Notes: generated by a model not told the origin, from the letters alone. DNA of 64,000 nucleotides from Algorimicrobium sediminis (GCF_042684585.1 NZ_JBHULS010000002.1:186001-250000); one strand, 5' to 3'; positions 35,707 through 45,099 are shown, counted from the stretch's first letter. A program made the numbers and translations.

Positions 35707-37833
35707 ATGAAATTATTCAGATTATTAGTACTTTTTATTGTTTTTCAGGCCTCCGCGCAACAGGGAGGCATGTGGATTCCTTCGTTATTGGAAGGCATGA
35801 ATGAAGACGAAATGACTGCTTTGGGTAGCAAATTAACAGCCAAGGACATTTACGATGTTAACAATTCCAGTTTAAAAGACGCTATTGGCCATTTTAATGG
35901 TGGCTGCACCAGCGAGGTCATTTCCGATAAAGGTTTAATTCTAACAAACCACCACTGTGGTTTTGGGCAAATTCAATCGCACTCTTCGTTAGAAAACGAC
36001 TATTTAAAAGACGGATTTTGGGCTATGAACCTGGAAGACGAATTACCAAATGAAGGCCTTTTTATTGAATTTATAGTACGCATTGAAGACGTAACAGACC
36101 AAGTACTTGCGGGTGTAACAGAAAACATGACAGAGCGCGAAAGACAATCGGCTGTCGATAAAAACAGTAATAAACTACAAGAAACCGTTAAAAAAGAAGC
36201 TTGGCAAGACACCAAAGTGAAGGCCTTTTACAAAGGAAATCAATATTTCTTGTTTGTAACCGAGCGCTTCAACGATATTCGATTGGTAGGAGCACCACCA
36301 TCAAGTATTGGTAAATTTGGTAGCGACACAGATAACTGGGTATTCCCAAGACACACGGGCGATTTTGCCTTATTTAGAATCTACGCCGACAAAAATAACC
36401 GACCAGCTGCCTACAGCAAAGATAACGTTCCTTACAAACCAAAGCATTACTTACCCGTATCCTTGGACGGCATAGAGGAAGGCGATTTTACCATGGTTTT
36501 TGGTTTCCCAGGAACCACAGACGAATATTTGCCAGCTGTAGCTATCGAGCATATAACGCAAGAATTTAACCCTAGTAATATTGCCATTCGTGAGGCTGCC
36601 TTAAAGGTTATTGATGCCAATATGAAAGCCAGTGACGAAGTGCGTATTAAATATGCATCTAAACAGGCCCGAATTGCCAATGCTTGGAAAAAATGGATTG
36701 GCGAAAATTTAGGGATTAAAAAAAGTAAAGCAGTTGAAAAACGACGCGAATTTGAAGAACGCTTTACCAAGGCCTTAAAAGAAAAAGATTTAGAAGAAAA
36801 ATACGGACACATTCTTCCGGAATTTGATAAACGGTACAAAGATTTTTCTGCTACAAACATTAAACGCCGAAACTTTATAGAAGTGTTTTTGGTAACAAAC
36901 GAGTTAATGACCATGGCTTTTAGAGCCTACCAAGTGGAACAAGCGCTTAAAAACAACCCTGAAAGTCTTGAAGATAATAAAGCTTATATTACTGGATTAT
37001 TAGAAGGTATTCATAAAAACTACGACGTAACGGTGGATAAAGGTGTTTTTGAAAACGTAATGCCCTTTTATACCAATACGGTAAACGCCAACATTTATAA
37101 TACAACTGCTTTTACCAATTTGGAAAGCGCGTTAGACCTTTTTGAAGGTTCGGCAGATGCTATTATTACCAAACTAAACAACGATCCAGCCTACAGCTAT
37201 GCTAAACCGTTTATTGCAGACTTTTACAGCAGTTTAAATGCTTCGTTTCAACAAAAAAATGCGGCAATTTCAGCACTTCAAACAGAATACATGACCGCCC
37301 TTATGACGGCTCTTCCAGACGAACGCTATTTTCCAGATGCTAACGGTACCTTACGTGTTACCTATGGCCAGGTTCATGGTTACTCGCCTAGAGATGCCGT
37401 TTATTACAATCCGGTTAGTTATTTAGATGGTGTTATGGAAAAATACATTCCAGGCGATTATGAGTTTGATGTACCACAAAAGCTAATTGACTTATACGAA
37501 GCCAAAGATTTTGGCCAATACGCCGATAGCAACGGCAAAGTACCAGTGTGCTTTTTAGGTACCAACCATACAACCGGCGGAAACTCCGGAAGCCCGGCTA
37601 TTGACGCCCATGGTAATTTAATTGGTTTAAATTTTGATCGTGTTTGGGAAGGCACTATGAGCGATATGAATTACGATCCAGAAATTTGCCGAAACATTAT
37701 GGTAGATGTGCGTTACATCTTGTTTATAATCGACAAATATGCGGGCGCCACACATTTAATTGATGAAATGACTTTGGTACACCCAAAAACAGGAAAAAGC
37801 AAAACTAAAAAGAATAAAAAACGCAAAAACTAA
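35707..37833 (+). CDS. S46-family dipeptidyl-peptidase, DPP11 type (Asp/Glu-specific)
   Basis: 708 residues with a signal peptide ending at QASAQ. The chymotrypsin-like catalytic residues are His83 (TNHHCG), Asp219 (TGDFALF) and Ser627 (GGNSGSP), with the long helical lid of the S46 family in between. Arg645 (LNFDRVWEG) lies 18 residues after the serine, the same distance as Ser655 to Arg673 in Porphyromonas DPP11, where that arginine selects Asp/Glu at P1; DPP7 has Gly there. The enzyme releases dipeptides from peptides in the periplasm, feeding amino-acid use. The C-terminus is strongly basic (KTGKSKTKKNKKRKN). It is a single gene with its own terminator. Confidence 0.93.
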   Translation: MKLFRLLVLFIVFQASAQQGGMWIPSLLEGMNEDEMTALGSKLTAKDIYDVNNSSLKDAIGHFNGGCTSEVISDKGLILTNHHCGFGQIQSHSSLENDYLKDGFWAMNLEDELPNEGLFIEFIVRIEDVTDQVLAGVTENMTERERQSAVDKNSNKLQETVKKEAWQDTKVKAFYKGNQYFLFVTERFNDIRLVGAPPSSIGKFGSDTDNWVFPRHTGDFALFRIYADKNNRPAAYSKDNVPYKPKHYLPVSLDGIEEGDFTMVFGFPGTTDEYLPAVAIEHITQEFNPSNIAIREAALKVIDANMKASDEVRIKYASKQARIANAWKKWIGENLGIKKSKAVEKRREFEERFTKALKEKDLEEKYGHILPEFDKRYKDFSATNIKRRNFIEVFLVTNELMTMAFRAYQVEQALKNNPESLEDNKAYITGLLEGIHKNYDVTVDKGVFENVMPFYTNTVNANIYNTTAFTNLESALDLFEGSADAIITKLNNDPAYSYAKPFIADFYSSLNASFQQKNAAISALQTEYMTALMTALPDERYFPDANGTLRVTYGQVHGYSPRDAVYYNPVSYLDGVMEKYIPGDYEFDVPQKLIDLYEAKDFGQYADSNGKVPVCFLGTNHTTGGNSGSPAIDAHGNLIGLNFDRVWEGTMSDMNYDPEICRNIMVDVRYILFIIDKYAGATHLIDEMTLVHPKTGKSKTKKNKKRKN

Positions 37834-37853
37834 CCGCATAATTCTGAAATCTT

Positions 37854-37899
37854 AAAAAAGCCTTACAATCCCGAAATAACGGTATTGTAAGGCTTTTTT
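37854..37899 (+). terminator. Terminator after the S46 peptidase gene
   Basis: A perfect 16-bp stem: AAAAAAGCCTTACAAT (37854-37869) with ATTGTAAGGCTTTTTT (37884-37899), ending in a T-run. Confidence 0.85.
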
Positions 37900-37901
37900 A
37901 T

Positions 37902-38314
37902 TTTCAAACAAATCATTAAAACCAACAGCACTCTCCAAAAGGTAAAACATACGCTGACTAAATTTCAGACTGTTAAAAGCTAAATGCAAGCATGCAAACA
38001 ATTGGCTTTACTAAATCTTATTGTAAGCAACTTGTTTCAAGTAGCTTGTAATTATATGGTTTCGTGATGGATATCCTGCTTAAACTTGGCCAAAACTTTC
38101 TGAACAAACGCGTGCCATTAATTATAATTAAAGGCCTAGTAGGCTTTATCTTTTAAACTAGTTAAATCCATACCATTATGTGTGTAGTTATTTACAGACA
38201 TGCAAAACTTTTTAAACTTTAGTTAGGTAAATGACAATGTAGAAAGCTTTTTAGTTTTAAGACGATACCTGTATTGTCTTACAGAGCATTACTAAAATGG
38301 GTGTTACAAATTAG
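37902..38314. other. Gene-poor 413-nt stretch with one strong hairpin, a small ORF and a terminator-like stem
   Basis: No ORF over 30 codons belongs here. At 38021-38051 there is a 31-nt hairpin of about 13-14 pairs with one mismatch (GCAACTTG/CAAGTAGC core). A 29-codon hydrophobic ORF runs from 38067 to 38156 (MDILLKLGQN...GLVGFIF), overlapping a stem AAAG/CTTT with CCT/AGG at 38130-38146 that is followed by TATCTTTT. I see no TAnnTTTG promoter on the plus strand. It may hold a small RNA or be the 3' region of the minus-strand MutS gene; nothing is proven. Confidence 0.35.
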
Positions 38315-40090
38315 TTATATAATTTCCATTTTCTGCAATAAAAAACTTGCATTCATATTTTGGCAAATACCTTTTTTAAATTTATAATCGAAGTAAAGTT
38401 CGTTATTGATAATTTGGGCATCAAAATAGTAATTTGTTACGGGTTCTAATTCGGCTTCAATGGCGCACAAACTTAAGTCGTGAGTTGCAATAATTCCCGT
38501 AGCATTAGAAGCCACCAATTTTTCTACAAATTTTTTAGACCCAATAGCCTTATCAGTAGAATTTGTGCCTTTTAAAATTTCATCTAGAATAATGAAATAA
38601 GGCTCCTTTTGAATAGCGTCTACAATAAATTTTAAGCGCGTTAGTTCCGAAAAGAAGTAGCTACTATCATCGGTTAGCGAATCGGTAGTGCGCATACTAG
38701 TAATAAGCTTTATGGGTTTATATTTACTGGATGCAGCACAAACTGGCAAACCCACGTTGGCCATAATAATATGCAAAGAAACCGTTCGTAAAAAGGTGCT
38801 TTTTCCTGCCATATTGGCCCCTGTTACAATAAAAAACTCCTGCTTGTTTATAGTTACATCACTAGCCACTCGTTTTTTGGCGTCTAACAACGGATGCCCT
38901 AACTGTTGGGCTTCCATAGTAATATTATTATTGGACACGATGGTTGGAAACACATAGTTTGGGTGGTTAAAAGCGTAATTAGCAAGACTATTGTAAGCAT
39001 CGAAAAAAGACACTACTTCAAACCAATGTTCTACAATTTCATGATATGCGGCAATCCATTGCTCAACTTTATAACTATTTTTTAAATCGATTAGAAAAAA
39101 TCCATTTCCTAAAATGGCCGAAATAAAGTTATTACGGTTATCCAAGGCATCCAAATACTTGGAAAATTTGGCAAAAATATTGGAAGCTTTTTCTTCATTT
39201 AAGGCTATTTGCTGTTGTTTTTCTTTTAACAAGCTGGCAGTAAATGGTTCGTTTTCAATATTACGCAACAAACTGGCGTATTGCCTAAAGGTGTCTTTTA
39301 CCTGATCGGTATTATGCGCTAATTTGTTTATTTTTTTCAAATAAATACCAGTAATAAGAAGCCCTAACAAACACCAATAAGCCAAAAGGGCGGGTGGTAG
39401 TAAACCACCTATGGCACCAATAATAACGCCAACGGACAATATACTAAAAACGGTGGGTAGCCACTTTATAGCTTTAGGCAAAAACAGCTCGTGGTTTTTT
39501 AACCAATTTACAATGGTTGCTACAGGTGTTTCTACCTGAATCAGGCTAGCAACCGCTGAAAAATGCTGACGCCAATCTGGCTTTTGGGCTAATTCTTTAA
39601 TAGCATTTTGACGTGTTTCCACATGGGCAATATCGTTAGCATTTAAAGCTTGGGCTAGGGTTTTAGTGCCTTCTTGTATACTTGTTCTGTTTACATATTG
39701 AAAAAAAGACCCTACGCCAAACAAATCAATATCTAGACTGTAAAAATGAGCTGGGTTTTGAAACGCCATACCCGTTTCTCTATTATGAAAATTCCCAGAG
39801 GCTATATCCAATTCATTTTTATTTATAGTTACCAATGCCTGATGCAAATTGCGTTGGTATTTAATATCGGTGTATTTAGATACACTAAACAGAAAGATAA
39901 CTAAACCCATTAAACCTATGCCTGCGGCTATTTGCCAATTTTGAAAGGTGCCGTACACGCCGGCAACCGTGGCTAAAAAAACAGCTAAACGCAACATGCT
40001 AAACTTAAACAGCTTGTTGTTGTATGTTTTTACAGCATCCTGATGTGTGGCGTGTTGCTTTTTGTAGTAAATTTCTGGTTCGGTTATCAT
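38315..40090 (-). CDS. Membrane-anchored MutS-family ATPase
   Basis: 591 residues. The C-terminal half is a MutS domain V ATPase: Walker A GANMAGKST (about 423-431), the DDSSYFFSELTRL segment, Walker B YFIILDEILKGTNSTDK, and TGIIATHDLSL. The middle (about 120-400) resembles the MutS core/lever domains. The mismatch-recognition domain I with Phe-x-Glu is absent. Instead there are two pairs of hydrophobic helices at about 31-48 and 53-70, and at about 211-230 and 233-250, so the protein should sit in the inner membrane. It is not the repair MutS. It ends the transcript that starts with the M28 peptidase, 14 nt upstream. Function unknown; recombination or membrane-linked DNA handling is a guess. 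Confidence 0.85.
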   Translation of the reverse strand: MITEPEIYYKKQHATHQDAVKTYNNKLFKFSMLRLAVFLATVAGVYGTFQNWQIAAGIGLMGLVIFLFSVSKYTDIKYQRNLHQALVTINKNELDIASGNFHNRETGMAFQNPAHFYSLDIDLFGVGSFFQYVNRTSIQEGTKTLAQALNANDIAHVETRQNAIKELAQKPDWRQHFSAVASLIQVETPVATIVNWLKNHELFLPKAIKWLPTVFSILSVGVIIGAIGGLLPPALLAYWCLLGLLITGIYLKKINKLAHNTDQVKDTFRQYASLLRNIENEPFTASLLKEKQQQIALNEEKASNIFAKFSKYLDALDNRNNFISAILGNGFFLIDLKNSYKVEQWIAAYHEIVEHWFEVVSFFDAYNSLANYAFNHPNYVFPTIVSNNNITMEAQQLGHPLLDAKKRVASDVTINKQEFFIVTGANMAGKSTFLRTVSLHIIMANVGLPVCAASSKYKPIKLITSMRTTDSLTDDSSYFFSELTRLKFIVDAIQKEPYFIILDEILKGTNSTDKAIGSKKFVEKLVASNATGIIATHDLSLCAIEAELEPVTNYYFDAQIINNELYFDYKFKKGICQNMNASFLLQKMEII

Positions 40091-40104
40091 TGAAATCGGA
40101 AACT

Positions 40105-41019
40105 TTAAAAGGTGCTAGCATCTATTTGTTTAAAGATACTTATGATGCTATGAACTGCTTTTTTATAAAATTCTGGATGAATGTTTTCAAAATCGTCTGT
40201 AGGTTTATGATAATCTTCATGATCTTCCACACCAAAATATAGAAAAGGTATGCCATTTAAGTGAAAATGCGCATGATCTGAAGACAAAGTCCAATCCTGC
40301 TTTCCGTCGGTTCCATCGTGGCCAGCAATTACATGTATGCCGGTTATTTTGTCTCTTTTGGCATAGGCCTTTTTTAAATTTGGATGCGTTTGAATGCCCG
40401 TAACATACAACTCTTGCTTATCATTTCTTGAAATCATATCCAAGTTAATATTTAACACTATGGATTGCAGCGAAACAACAGGATTGTTAACAAAAAATTC
40501 AGCACCTTGTAAACCTAGTTCCTCACCATCAAAAAACGCCAAAATAACAGAATGTTTAGGCGGGTGGGTTTTAAAATATTCTGCAAAGGCTAACAAGGCA
40601 CTAACGCCCGAGGCATTATCGTCCGCTCCATTGTATATTTGGCCGTTTTTAATTCCTTCATGGTCGTAATGCGCACTAATAACAATGTGTTTATCTGGCG
40701 TATGGCTTCCCACTATTTTTCCTAGAATGTTAACTGCCGAATACTTTGTTCGGCCATCAATAAATTGGAAAGGTTGCTCATACTTGGCTGTTAATGGCAA
40801 TACATTTAAAGCCTGTATCTGGGCAATGATATAATTTTTAGCTAAAGTTACACCCGCTGTTCCGGAGCGTCTGCCCTGATAGGTATCGGAGGACAACTCC
40901 TTTACATGCTGTAGTAAGCTATTATCATTAAAAGCAAACGATTGGTTTATTTGTGCATTGGAGCTCCACGTAGCGAGTCCAGCAACAACAAGAATAAAAA
41001 TAAAATAGAGCTGTTTCAT
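40105..41019 (-). CDS. Exported M28-family zinc aminopeptidase
   Basis: 304 residues with a signal peptide ending at SSNAQ (about 23). The five metal ligands of M28 peptidases are recognisable: His in SAHYDHEG, Asp in NGADDNASG, Glu-Glu in FDGEELG, Asp in INLDMISR and His in EDYHKPTDD. It should remove N-terminal amino acids from peptides in the periplasm, alongside the S46 dipeptidyl-peptidase encoded nearby. It is the first gene of a two-gene transcript with the MutS-like gene 14 nt downstream. Length is that of single-domain M28 enzymes. Confidence 0.92.
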   Translation of the reverse strand: MKQLYFIFILVVAGLATWSSNAQINQSFAFNDNSLLQHVKELSSDTYQGRRSGTAGVTLAKNYIIAQIQALNVLPLTAKYEQPFQFIDGRTKYSAVNILGKIVGSHTPDKHIVISAHYDHEGIKNGQIYNGADDNASGVSALLAFAEYFKTHPPKHSVILAFFDGEELGLQGAEFFVNNPVVSLQSIVLNINLDMISRNDKQELYVTGIQTHPNLKKAYAKRDKITGIHVIAGHDGTDGKQDWTLSSDHAHFHLNGIPFLYFGVEDHEDYHKPTDDFENIHPEFYKKAVHSIISIFKQIDASTF

Positions 41020-41047
41020 GAGGTTCTAATAAACCATAAAGAAACAA

Positions 41048-41075
41048 AAAATCCCAAGACAATGCTTGGGATTTT
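41048..41075 (-). terminator. Terminator of sdhCAB
   Basis: AAAATCCCAAG (41048-41058), loop ACAATG, CTTGGGATTTT (41065-41075). It lies 21 nt after the sdhB stop and continues into a T-run on the minus strand. Confidence 0.85.
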
Positions 41076-41096
41076 AACTGAATTAACACTTTTGAA

Positions 41097-41843
41097 CTAG
41101 CCCTTTAAGCTTGCTTTTAAATATTCGCGATTCATACGTGCAATGTTTTCTAGGGAGATGCCTTTTGGACACTCCACTTCGCATGCACCCGTATTGGTAC
41201 AGTTACCAAAACCTTCTTCGTCCATTTGTTTTACCATGTTAAGAACGCGCTCCGTAGCCTCCACTTTACCTTGAGGTAATAGTGCAAACTGCGACACTTT
41301 GGCTCCTACAAACAGCATGGCAGATGAGTTTTTACAACTAGCCACACACGCACCACAACCTATACAAGTTGCCGCACTAAAGGCGTCGTCTGCATCGTGT
41401 TTGTTTACTGGAATGGCATTTGCGTCTATGGTGTTACCAGAGGTGTTTACCGAAATAAAACCACCGGCGTGTTGGATGCGATCGAAAGCAGACCTGTCCA
41501 CTACCAAATCCTTAATTACAGGAAAGGCAGCTGCTCTAAACGGCTCAATAACTATCGTATCGCCGTCGTTAAACATACGCATGTGTAACTGGCATGTGGT
41601 TACGCGACGATCTGGACCGTGGGCCTCGCCATTTATGTATAACGAACACATTCCGCAAATACCTTCACGACAGTCGTGATCAAACTCTACTGGCTCTTCG
41701 CCTTTATTTATAAGTCCTTCGTTTAATACGTCTAACATTTCTAGGAAAGACATATCTGGCGAAACATCACTGATTGGATAATCGACTAATTTGCCTTTAT
41801 CGTTAGCGTTTTTCTGACGCCATATTTTTAACGTTAAATTCAT
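41097..41843 (-). CDS. sdhB: Succinate dehydrogenase/fumarate reductase iron-sulfur subunit
   Basis: 248 residues. Ligands for three clusters are visible: [2Fe-2S] in CREGICGMC plus a later Cys (TTCQLHM), [4Fe-4S] in CIGCGACVASC, and the third set in CTNTGACEVECPKGI. It passes electrons from the SdhA flavin to the membrane subunit in complex II. It is the last gene of sdhCAB, 12 nt after sdhA, and is followed by a terminator. The length and the two-domain layout fit the Bacteroidota class with one large membrane subunit. Confidence 0.95.
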   Translation of the reverse strand: MNLTLKIWRQKNANDKGKLVDYPISDVSPDMSFLEMLDVLNEGLINKGEEPVEFDHDCREGICGMCSLYINGEAHGPDRRVTTCQLHMRMFNDGDTIVIEPFRAAAFPVIKDLVVDRSAFDRIQHAGGFISVNTSGNTIDANAIPVNKHDADDAFSAATCIGCGACVASCKNSSAMLFVGAKVSQFALLPQGKVEATERVLNMVKQMDEEGFGNCTNTGACEVECPKGISLENIARMNREYLKASLKG

Positions 41844-41855
41844 AGCTTTCCTTAC

Positions 41856-43853
41856 TTATTTATAACTTCTTTCTTTCACTTCAATATTCTCGTAAACCAA
41901 CTCTTCTTTGTGTAGTACAGCATCCTTTGGTTCGCCTTTGTATTCCCAGGCAGACACGTACTGGAATTCCTTACGTCGTTTTGCTTCACCTTCTTCCGTT
42001 TGGTATTCCTCTCTAAAGTGACCACCAGCAGACTCTTCGCGTAATAAGGCATCTTTAGCAAACAACTCGCCTAACTCCAAGAAATCTGCCACACGAAGTG
42101 CTTTGGCTAATTCCTCGTTAAACTCCTCATTGGTTCCTGGCACGCGTACATCTTTCCAGAATTCGGCACGTAGTTCGGCTATTTCTGTAATAGCCGATTT
42201 TAAATCGGCTTCATTACGCGCCATACCACATTTATTCCACATAATTTTACCTAATCGTTTGTGGAAATAGTCTACAGAATGCGTTCCTTTATTTTCAATT
42301 AAGTGTTTAATGTTGTCCTTCACACTTTTTTCAGCTTCAGCAAAAGCAGGGTGATCTGTAGAAATCGGTCCTGTTCTAATATCTTGAGCTAGATAATCGC
42401 CAATAGTATATGGTAACACAAAGTACCCATCGGCTAAACCTTGCATAAGTGCCGAAGCTCCAAGTCTGTTAGCACCGTGATCGGAGAAGTTAGCCTCGCC
42501 AATAGCGTAAAGTCCTGGAACGGTTGTTTGTAAATTATAATCTACCCAAATTCCGCCCATGGTATAGTGTACGGCTGGGTAAATCATCATAGGTGTTTCG
42601 TATGGATTTTGATCTACAATTTTCTCATACATTTGGAACAAGTTACCATACTTGTTTTTAACCACCTCTTGACCTAATTTTTTAACAAGAGCTTCGTCAT
42701 TTTCGTCTAGACCTTTTACGTGCGCTTGTTCTTTTCCGTAGCGCATAAATGCCGAAGCAAAATCTAAATAAACCGCTTCACCTGTCGCATTAACACCGTA
42801 ACCAGCATCGCAACGCTCTTTAGCAGCACGCGAAGCCACATCGCGTGGTACCAAGTTACCGAATGCCGGATAACGACGTTCTAAATAATAATCGCGATCG
42901 GCTTCGGCTATTTCGGTAGGTTTTAATTTACCCGCTCGAATAGCTTCTACGTCTTTTTTATGTTTTGGCACCCATATACGACCGTCATTACGTAAAGACT
43001 CGGACATTAGGGTTAGTTTTGACTGATGATCGCCCGATACAGGAATACATGTTGGGTGAATTTGGGTGTAGCATGGGTTTGCAAAATAAGCACCGCGTTT
43101 GTGTGCTTTCCAGGCTGCCGTTACATTACTACCCATGGCGTTAGTAGATAAGAAAAATACGTTACCGTAACCACCTGTACCTAGTACCACCGCGTGTGCT
43201 GAATGGCGCTCAATTTCGCCAGTCACTAAATTTCTAGCTATAATTCCACGGGCTTTGCCGTCTACTATAACCACATCTAGCATTTCGTGGCGGCTGTACA
43301 TTTTAACTTTACCTCTACCAATTTGTCGGTTTAAAGCGGAGTAAGCACCTAATAACAGCTGTTGTCCTGTTTGTCCTGCTGCGTAAAACGTTCTGGAAAC
43401 AAGTACACCACCAAAGGAACGGTTATCCAATAAGCCGCCGTACTCGCGCGCAAAAGGAACACCTTGTGCCACACATTGGTCAATAATATTAGCCGATACT
43501 TCCGCTAATCGGTATACGTTAGCCTCTCTGGAGCGGTAATCGCCACCTTTAACAGTATCGTAAAATAATCTGTAAACGGAATCGCCATCACCTTGATAGT
43601 TTTTGGCTGCATTTATACCACCTTGAGCAGCAATAGAGTGTGCACGCCTTGGTGAATCTTGAAAGCAAAATGCTTTTACATTATAACCTAATTCTGCAAG
43701 CGTTGCTGCTGCCGAACCACCGGCTAAACCGGTTCCAACCACAATAACATCTATTAAACGCTTGTTAGCAGGGTTAACTAAATTAATAGAATTTTTATGA
43801 TTTGTCCACTTCTCTGCTAGAGGACCTTTTGGTATTTTAGAATCTAAAGCCAT
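41856..43853 (-). CDS. sdhA: Succinate dehydrogenase/fumarate reductase flavoprotein subunit
   Basis: 665 residues. The dinucleotide-binding VIVVGTGLAGGSAAATLAELG lies near the N-terminus, followed by HSIAAQGGINAA, which contains the flavin-linking His and the substrate site. The capping domain and the active-site HPTCIP and RLGASALMQGLAD segments are present. It oxidises succinate to fumarate at the cytoplasmic face of the inner membrane. It lies 12 nt after sdhC and 12 nt before sdhB. Length is typical of the Bacteroidota/epsilon type, longer than the E. coli subunit. Confidence 0.96.
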   Translation of the reverse strand: MALDSKIPKGPLAEKWTNHKNSINLVNPANKRLIDVIVVGTGLAGGSAAATLAELGYNVKAFCFQDSPRRAHSIAAQGGINAAKNYQGDGDSVYRLFYDTVKGGDYRSREANVYRLAEVSANIIDQCVAQGVPFAREYGGLLDNRSFGGVLVSRTFYAAGQTGQQLLLGAYSALNRQIGRGKVKMYSRHEMLDVVIVDGKARGIIARNLVTGEIERHSAHAVVLGTGGYGNVFFLSTNAMGSNVTAAWKAHKRGAYFANPCYTQIHPTCIPVSGDHQSKLTLMSESLRNDGRIWVPKHKKDVEAIRAGKLKPTEIAEADRDYYLERRYPAFGNLVPRDVASRAAKERCDAGYGVNATGEAVYLDFASAFMRYGKEQAHVKGLDENDEALVKKLGQEVVKNKYGNLFQMYEKIVDQNPYETPMMIYPAVHYTMGGIWVDYNLQTTVPGLYAIGEANFSDHGANRLGASALMQGLADGYFVLPYTIGDYLAQDIRTGPISTDHPAFAEAEKSVKDNIKHLIENKGTHSVDYFHKRLGKIMWNKCGMARNEADLKSAITEIAELRAEFWKDVRVPGTNEEFNEELAKALRVADFLELGELFAKDALLREESAGGHFREEYQTEEGEAKRRKEFQYVSAWEYKGEPKDAVLHKEELVYENIEVKERSYK

Positions 43854-43865
43854 ATTAGAAGTTTT

Positions 43866-44543
43866 TTAATGGTTAAAAAAATGGAACAATGCAATAAAAA
43901 CAAAACCTAACGGGATGCCAATGGCGTATACTTTGGCAAAACCTTGTAAGCTTTTTACATATTTATTGTCTGCACCAATAGATTGGAAAGCGGACATAAA
44001 GCCGTGCAGTAAGTGTAGCGCTAAAAACACAAAAGCCAGCGCGTAGGCTGCCACTCGTATTGGATTTTCAAACTTATGAACTAACTCTTCATAGTATCTA
44101 AATCCCTCACCATCTGCTAACAATCCAGACATATCGCCTTGGATGTACTTAATATTCATTTCAGGAAACCAAAAATCGATAAAGTGCAACACCATAAAGG
44201 CTAAAATAGCAGCACCACTCCAAATCATGTTTCTACTCATCCAAGAAGAGTTGGCATTACCATTGTTTTTTGCATAACTAATTGGTCGGGCTTTTTTGTT
44301 TTTTATTTCTAAAACAAAACCCATTACAAAATGAAAAATTACACCAAAAATTAAAATTGGTTGAAAAATGTACTGAACCACCCAGAACGTACCCATAAAG
44401 TGCGAAACCTCATTAAAGGTGTCCGGGCTAAATACCGATAAGATATTTATGGCAAAATGTTGTAACAAAAAAATCATCAGGAAGAGTGCCGAAAGTGCCA
44501 TGGCAAATTTTCTTCCAATCGTAGAATTCAAAATTCCGCTCAT
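43866..44543 (-). CDS. sdhC: Succinate dehydrogenase cytochrome b subunit
   Basis: 225 residues with about five membrane helices and His residues for two b-type hemes (LLQHFAIN, IFHFVMGF, VLHFIDFW, ALHLLHGFM). This is the single-subunit di-heme anchor of class B complex II, here for menaquinone. It is the first gene of the operon, with a full Bacteroidota promoter ending about 30 nt before the ATG. The start MSGILNSTIGRK fits the family. Confidence 0.94.
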   Translation of the reverse strand: MSGILNSTIGRKFAMALSALFLMIFLLQHFAINILSVFSPDTFNEVSHFMGTFWVVQYIFQPILIFGVIFHFVMGFVLEIKNKKARPISYAKNNGNANSSWMSRNMIWSGAAILAFMVLHFIDFWFPEMNIKYIQGDMSGLLADGEGFRYYEELVHKFENPIRVAAYALAFVFLALHLLHGFMSAFQSIGADNKYVKSLQGFAKVYAIGIPLGFVFIALFHFFNH

Positions 44544-44573
44544 CGTTAAAATTGGAGTTTAAGTTTTATTTAG

Positions 44574-44605
44574 CAAAGATACGGTTTCATAAAGTTCTTG
44601 ACAAA
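44574..44605 (-). promoter_or_regulatory. Promoter of sdhCAB
   Basis: Minus strand: TTTG (44605-44602), 20-nt spacer, TATCTTTG (44581-44574). Both parts and the spacing match the Bacteroidota consensus. Transcription should start near 44568. Confidence 0.8.
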
Positions 44606-45099
44606 ACACAAACATTTTTATTAAGTATTTAGAATCATTTTAAACTAATTAGACCAAACCTGCTTAAAACCAGCAAATTAGTAAGTTTTAAAGCAGAAAA
44701 TTAAGCATTTTCAGACCCTGTTTTAAGCTTTAAAAAACGAATTTTAGCAGATTTTAATTACAAATGATGTTTAAAAAACGTGTTAGTTTGCTAATTTTTA
44801 AGCCTGTAATTGGATTGAGGTAAGCCTTTAAAATACCAAAAAAAAGCACGTTCAAACAATAAAACAGGCACCCAAAATAAGCAAGTAATTCCCGCACATT
44901 AAAAAACCACAAACTCATGTTAAAAATTTAACAAAACATGCCTACTAATTTTCTAAACCATTTTGAATTCTGTAGCTTTGATGCGCTACGGCAAATTTGT
45001 ACGTACTAAAGCTTTTACAGCACTACTGTACGAGCTTACAGTAAAAGTTTAATTAAAAAACAACCCCAGTAAATATCGGGGTTATCAAATATCAGACCT
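44606..45099. other. 494-nt intergenic region with a structured leader before pepP
   Basis: No gene is seen. A TAGCTTTG -7 match lies at 44973-44980, preceded 20 nt earlier by a poor TTTT, and would give a leader of about 115 nt. In that leader, CTTTTAC (45012-45018) can pair with GTAAAAG (45041-45047). Inside it TACAG (45016-45020) or TACAG (45037-45041) can each pair with CTGTA (45026-45030), giving alternative folds. A second stem AACCCC/GGGGTT spans 45062-45083, 16 nt before the ATG. The left part is AT-rich with only weak palindromes (GTTAAAAATTTAAC near 44918). Confidence 0.45.

Noticed and set aside
37902..38314. 6S RNA or another known structured RNA in the gap before the MutS-like gene
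   Set aside because: I could not find closing ends and a central bubble of the 6S type, nor another known fold; only isolated stems are seen.
38315..40090. Housekeeping mismatch repair MutS
   Set aside because: The protein is only 591 residues, lacks the recognition domain with Phe-x-Glu and carries four membrane helices.
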